DNA of 64,000 bases, taken from Rhabditoides inermis (taxonomy: Eukaryota; Nematoda; Chromadorea; Rhabditida; Rhabditidae). Below the pieces are notes generated by a model. The model did not search any database, was not told where the DNA came from, and worked only from the letters and a program-made list of their open reading frames with translations. Positions 58,973 through 64,000 of this stretch are shown piece by piece. The position numbers and the translations under genes are program-made. The stretch covers positions 62,001 to 126,000 of the forward strand of contig CAWZYM010000241.1 in the NCBI GenBank assembly GCA_963966185.1. Direction: 5' to 3'. Position 1 is the stretch's first letter. Each line of letters begins with the position of its first letter.

Positions 58973-61943
58973 AACCATGCTATTTGAAACATTTAGAATT
59001 TATACAATGATGTACGTAGATAGGCGCAACAACACAGATGACATAACAATCATAGCGGCTTGATATTAACATTTGATTATGCATAGTAATAATAATAATA
59101 TATGCAGCAGTGTTTGGCAGGTCATACTCATTGAATGAAATAATGATTTCAGCAAATTGCACGAACGAGCCCGCTCACTGACTGCTGCTGTTCGCATTTT
59201 GCGAATCGAACAGCACGGTCAACGAGAAACAGGTTCCGCTCACCCATATTCACTTCACATGTGTGGTGTGCATACATACGGGATGAATCAGGCTGGTCAC
59301 TGTTTTGTAAAATAATATATCATATATTCGCAGCTATGCGAACAGAACGCGTTGCCGGGAAATAACATGTGATCGTATGTTGAAATTGAAAATATCGAAC
59401 GCGATCAGCAATCGATCAAGAATGAATGCGGCCATTTCACTGTTTGCGCGGAGTCATTGACATTCTCTCGAGTACGTGACCATCCATATCTGTTATAACG
59501 AAAGTTTAAAAAAAATATTAGTTTCACTAACTGAGAAATACTGGTGTTTTTTTATTGATAAGGGAAGGTAAGTTGAGATAACGACAAAACGGCCGATTCC
59601 CTGTAACGGCTGCGGTGAGTTGTTGGCGATGGGATTGTGTTGTGAAAGGAGCGAGCGAGCGAGGTCATTCTCACTGGTCAACAATGACATCACAAATGGG
59701 CGTGGCTTAAAACCATTTCGCTCTGTCGCGCATATAGATCATGATGGTAGATCTGAGAGTGAGAGGATCAACAGAGCGGGTCAGCGTGGGTTGGTGGTGC
59801 AACTCGATTGCCGCTCTTTTTTCGCGCACATAGAGCGAGGCACGCGTGTGTCCATCTCTGTCTCAGAGGAGGCTGCGCGAGCAGTTTGTTTGTCGATCGA
59901 CTGTCAGCTCGACTCACCACAGCTAGTGTGCATTTTCTGCTCGTTCTCATCGTTGAAAAATGTGCGCGTGATCTTCTGTTCGCTCATTATGTGTATTATT
60001 ATTCTGTTCCCCGAGTGGTATTAGTATTCCGAGCCGCAGACTTTCTCATAATAGGTGACTGCTATCTCTGATACAGTGCTGGTGCGGCTTCGTGCAACGC
60101 TGGCGGGCGGTTGTCGCCATGGAAATACGAAGGAGCGATCGCAGTGCACTGCCTCATTTGCTCACCACGACTCTCCGTCATCCACACTTGTCTAACAGTC
60201 GTCGTAGCGCCCTCTTACTCTTTACACTCGGGTTTCTTCTACGTGTTTTGTATGTGTGGCGATCAGTGTTCGCTTTCTCGAGGCTGTGCATTGAAGGGTG
60301 TTTGGAGTGGTAGCTGAGAGTGGTGAGTTGTTGCTGTGTGAAGGGCGAGCAGCCAGGCAAGAAGAGAGAGACGGGGAGGGAAGTGTGGATAGATGGAGTG
60401 CGGCGGCGGTGTGAGGGTGGCAGTGTGTGAGTGAGCGAGGGAGGAGGAGGGAATGCCTCAGAGAGAGAGGGAGGGAGATGAGATCGATCGAGAGACGCGC
60501 GAGACGAGAGCTGCTCGCTGCGGCCGCACATGGAAATAGCCGCTCTCGACTATCCAACCAGCCAGCACAGCCGTGCACACACACTGCGCTATTAGCTATC
60601 CTTCCCGTCCCGTCCGTCTGCTGCCACCCAGTCAACATTTCCAGTCACTATCCAGTCCGTTATTGTTACCGTTCTTGTTCATTTATTTGTTTTCCATCGT
60701 TACTATATGTTGTTCCAACATAAATTGATGTTGGTTAACTATTTGCTATTTGTAAACTTTCGTGAGTATCTTTGGATCATTCGTGATCGTGGTCAAATGT
60801 CATGTCATTCACATAGCATTAGCTTTCTAGTCATTCTCTCATTCTTGTTGAAATTTTGGAATTGTAACTCTTAATCATCTCTGTTTTTGTTATTATCCTT
60901 CTCATGTCTTCTTGGTTGTTGTATTTGTTTGTTGTTAGTCATGACGCACCGGTATCGTATCGTTGAACACATTTGCCTTGAATACAATTGCTCTCTCTCT
61001 CTCTCTTTCGTTCCGATCATTCTCTTCCCGGTTGTAGTCGTCGAGACAGCAGCGACAGAAGAGAAGGAGAAAACGAGCAGTGGCTGGGGGTGAGAGGATG
61101 CGTTGGCAGGGGGATAATCTGAATCCGCCGATATCCCAGGGGATGAGCTGGTGCGTAGCTCTATCCTTCGTCCATCCAATGTCACTGCGGTCGCTTTCGC
61201 CGCGTGTTGCGTTCGTTCCCTCGATGTCTGTCGTTTCCTGGCCTCGCCATTTGATCTCTCGTTGATTCTCACCTTCAGTCTCGCTTCACTTCCCTCTTTT
61301 ACTTGAACGTGTTCATTGTGATGCTGATAGGAAATGAATGTGCTTTTGTTTCTCCCACATATTGTAGTGAGGAGAAAACGTATGATGGGTGATGATGTAT
61401 GCATGACCCGTGCGGTATAGCCGCCGCGGCGTACGTTCGTCAACACGCGTTGCCCACTGCGCACACCCTCTTCTCTCTCACACACCCAGCCGTCCTCCAC
61501 AACATCCTGCTGGTGGGCTCGCCTCACGGTTAACCCTAGTAATCGCATTACGTCTACATGCCCAGGCATCACGCCAATAGCAGCAGCAGAGGCACTACAC
61601 TGTATGTGAAAAATAATCATGTTCGCAATGCGATCGCGAGCTATTGTTATTGTGTTGTGGATTTGAGTTGGTTGTTGTTTATGGTTGCTGATTGTGTTAA
61701 AAAGTGAGAGCCGAGTCGTTCGTAGGTGTGAAGGTGGTTCATGGAGGCCCGCCCTCTGACGAACCGCCTACTATACTCGGCGACTGATGATAGCGCGGCG
61801 AGTTGGAGTGGATGGCTTGTTTCGCTATCACCTCTTGTGCATCCGTCTGCGAGTCTGCCCCTCTCTCCCCGGCTATGCCTCTTATCGACTGCGGCTCTCG
61901 CAGAACATCCGTTTCGATTAACTTATTACAGCGGTGTGTGTGA

Positions 61944-61968
61944 GCGAGAGAGGAAAGAGAGAGAGCGC

Positions 61969-62012
<44 letters not shown>

Positions 62013-62015
62013 GAG
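61944..62015. repeat. GA microsatellite
   Basis: (GA)n with GCGCGAG interruptions. Confidence 0.93.
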
Positions 62016-62825
62016 TGAGTGAGAGCCTGAGGGAGCTGTCGATCTGTGATGAGAATGTGATGCGTGTGAGAAAGATACGAGCACATTGTCTGTACCGCTG
62101 ATTCGATCAATCAATATAGCGGGTCTGTCTCCGCCGATTTGATAATGCCGATCTTTGTTCTGTAGTAATGTGATTCAGTGGGTTTTCCATGTTCACACGC
62201 TGTTTTCGCTCTCGTGCTCAGCTCTTGAAACTGCAAACGCGCGTTAGGCGGTTGTCATGTTGCTGTTTGTGATGTGTGGATGGCGTCGGCGTGTGTGGGT
62301 TGATAGTTTGTCGTGTGGTGTGTCGGCTGGCTGGCGGGCGCTGGCCGGAGTCTCTCATTCCGCGCGGCTGGCCCCGCCCTCGGCTGGCTGCGTATCGATC
62401 GCCGCTGTGGCTGCCTGCCTGCTCAGCTCTCGCTGCTTCTACATCCTGCCCGCCTGCCTGTCTGTTCGTCATCCGTGTCGTCACATTCATTCACATCGCC
62501 TGAGAACCTTCTATTCACTGTTTATATCTTCCATCGATCGCCTCACTCCTCCAGGGTATTTATCTCTCTATTTTGTCGACATGTTTATAATCAGCGAGAG
62601 GACATGGGCGTGTTTGTCGAATGATTAGGGGCTGTTGTGATTGTTGCCTGCTCTCATCCTCTTTTCTCATGTGACCTATTGATTCGGGGCGGTGGAGTGA
62701 CGACTCGCGTGCTATAGTAATGTTACTGCAAATGTTGTTACCGTGGCATTGCATGGATTCTATCGACTCACTTGGGGGTGGGGGCAGTTTGCACCTGTCA
62801 AATGTATGTCGTGTAGTCATATGAC

Positions 62826-62827
<2 letters not shown>

Positions 62828-62859
<32 letters not shown>

Positions 62860-62868
62860 TGTGTGTGT
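62828..62868. repeat. GT microsatellite
   Basis: (GT)n with one TTGT interruption. Confidence 0.95.
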
Positions 62869-63465
62869 TGGATTGCTGCTTGTGTTGAATTGGTGTGGGT
62901 TGGCGGGAGTGGATGGTGGGTTTGGCTGTGGCCCGCTGGCAGTGCCGCTGCTGCATTACAATGCGGTTGCCTCCCTCTCTCTTTCTCTCTCTCCTCTCCC
63001 GCTCACCCTCTCCTCGCCGCTCCTTCGTCCGCTCATCTCTCGTTCATCTCCCTCCTCTCCCTTCTCATTCTCCTCTCCAACAACATGTTCCCGCATACTT
63101 TGTGTCACCGAACCGTGTTCGTTTCTTTATCCTTTTCGGGCGGCATTCTCATTTCTCATTGCCATTGCGTCTCTCGCCTTTCCGATACACTCCATTGCCC
63201 CGCACCAACGAGATGCTTTCGTTGCCGCCTTCGCTCGTGCTTATTTCCTTTCTACATCATGATATCCATTTTATCGTTATGTTTAGATTAAATATATCTT
63301 TTACAGCTGTGTCGGCGAGTGGGTGTATTCTTGTGCCTCCGGATGCAGTAGTGTTGCGGCAATTGTGCGGTAGCGTCATCGAATAAGACCAGAAGCAACC
63401 GGGTGCGCGATAGCCAAGCGAAGCGACGCCGCCCATTCAGCCACACCCTCACACAACACACTCAC

Positions 63466-63490
63466 ATGGCTTCCACCAGCTCTGGACAGG
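63466..63490 (+). CDS. Possible first coding exon of a gene leaving the window
   Basis: ATGGCTTCCACCAGCTCTGG gives MASTSSGQ followed by a GTACGT donor. It lies in a GC-rich, C/A-rich stretch unlike the AT-rich sequence downstream. No second exon was found before the window ends, so the product is unknown. Confidence 0.3.
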
Positions 63491-64000
63491 GTACGTACAT
63501 TAATCTTGTGTTATCTATGTGTTAATGTTTTACCCCTTTTTCAAATGAGCTGTATTTATTTGATTGAATACGGTTGCTATCTGGGATAGGTGATGTTTCT
63601 GGAGGCATGTCGCTGTATTTTTTTGACGATAGTGAAATAATTTGTTGTCTTTGGGTATTATAGTTCGCTCATTCTATAGAAGTGTATTTGTGTATTCATG
63701 GAGAAGAAAAAAAGGAAACGGTTGAATGGGTAAGTATGTGTGTGAGATAAATTGATTGTGGTAGCTCTATTCTTTGTAAAAGTACAACTGCGCACTCACC
63801 TGTAGACCCATACCGTGTTGCCACACATGAGAAGTGTTGTTTTTACCGCGTTCCTGACCGCAATCAATCCATGCGTAACCTGTTTCTGCTCTATTTCGAG
63901 TTGTATACGACGATTACATTTTGAAATGATAAATCCCAGATCTAATCAATTGTTTTTTTCATTGTATAATACAGCTATGTGAATGCGATATTGACACAAA

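Larger units (their letters stand above)
58973..63465. other. Long intergenic or 5'-UTR region
   Basis: About 4.5 kb with no exon I can support. It is rich in CT/GA tracts: GAGAGA-rich at 60360-60480 and 61950-62012, (GT)n at 62828-62868, and TCTCTCT pyrimidine tracts at 62970-63090. ORFs over it are low-complexity. It probably holds the calpain promoter and long leader or promoter DNA for the gene starting at 63466. Confidence 0.45.

Noticed and set aside
58942..58992. Upstream in-frame calpain start (MFQIAWLISVV...) as a signal peptide
   Set aside because: A GATTTCAG acceptor lies between it and MSDEEYY, and calpains are cytosolic; the downstream ATG fits better.

Overview
This is eukaryotic DNA, most likely from a nematode. 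Exons are short, and introns are mostly 35-70 bases with GT(GAGT)...(TTTC)AG borders. Four gene starts sit just downstream of a pyrimidine-CAG acceptor, as expected for spliced-leader trans-splicing. One gene encodes an MLT-10-like 'moulting cycle' protein, a nematode family. The glutamate dehydrogenase uses GGA for glycine and CTC/ATC/AAG heavily, like highly expressed nematode genes. Many tiny exons with GTGAGT donors would suit a diplogastrid such as Pristionchus, but that is inference. Nothing bacterial is seen: no operons, Shine-Dalgarno sites or CRISPR.

Layout: (1) 639-2503 (+) MLT-10-like protein with serial L-S-P repeats. (2) 3140-4460 (-) unresolved multi-exon candidate. (3) 4938-18355 (-) a complete class XVIII (PDZ) myosin of over 25 exons; its introns hold a rearranged Tc1-type element, a MITE, a 790-bp inverted-repeat element and long CA-type microsatellites. 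(4) 18356-21780 nested repeats. (5) 21782-23337 (+) small basic protein(s). (6) 23650-27630 (-) a non-LTR retrotransposon with endonuclease and reverse transcriptase, broken twice. (7) 27800-30965 a decayed coiled-coil gene between foldback repeats. (8) 32777-36900 (+) an unrecognised multi-exon nuclear-looking gene. (9) 37193-40114 (-) poly(ADP-ribose) glycohydrolase, with a 920-bp repeat in an intron. (10) 44391-45000 (-) saposin-like protein. (11) 46011-48404 (-) SLC17-like transporter. (12) 51516-53387 (+) mitochondrial glutamate dehydrogenase. (13) 53664-58941 (-) CLP-1-like calpain. (14) 63466 onward (+) the possible first exon of a gene leaving the window.

The genes are unrelated housekeeping, cytoskeletal and secretory genes and do not form a pathway. 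Mobile and foldback DNA fills most introns and gaps. Exon models were read by eye from frame continuity and splice signals; small boundary errors are likely, and first exons of several genes are unresolved.
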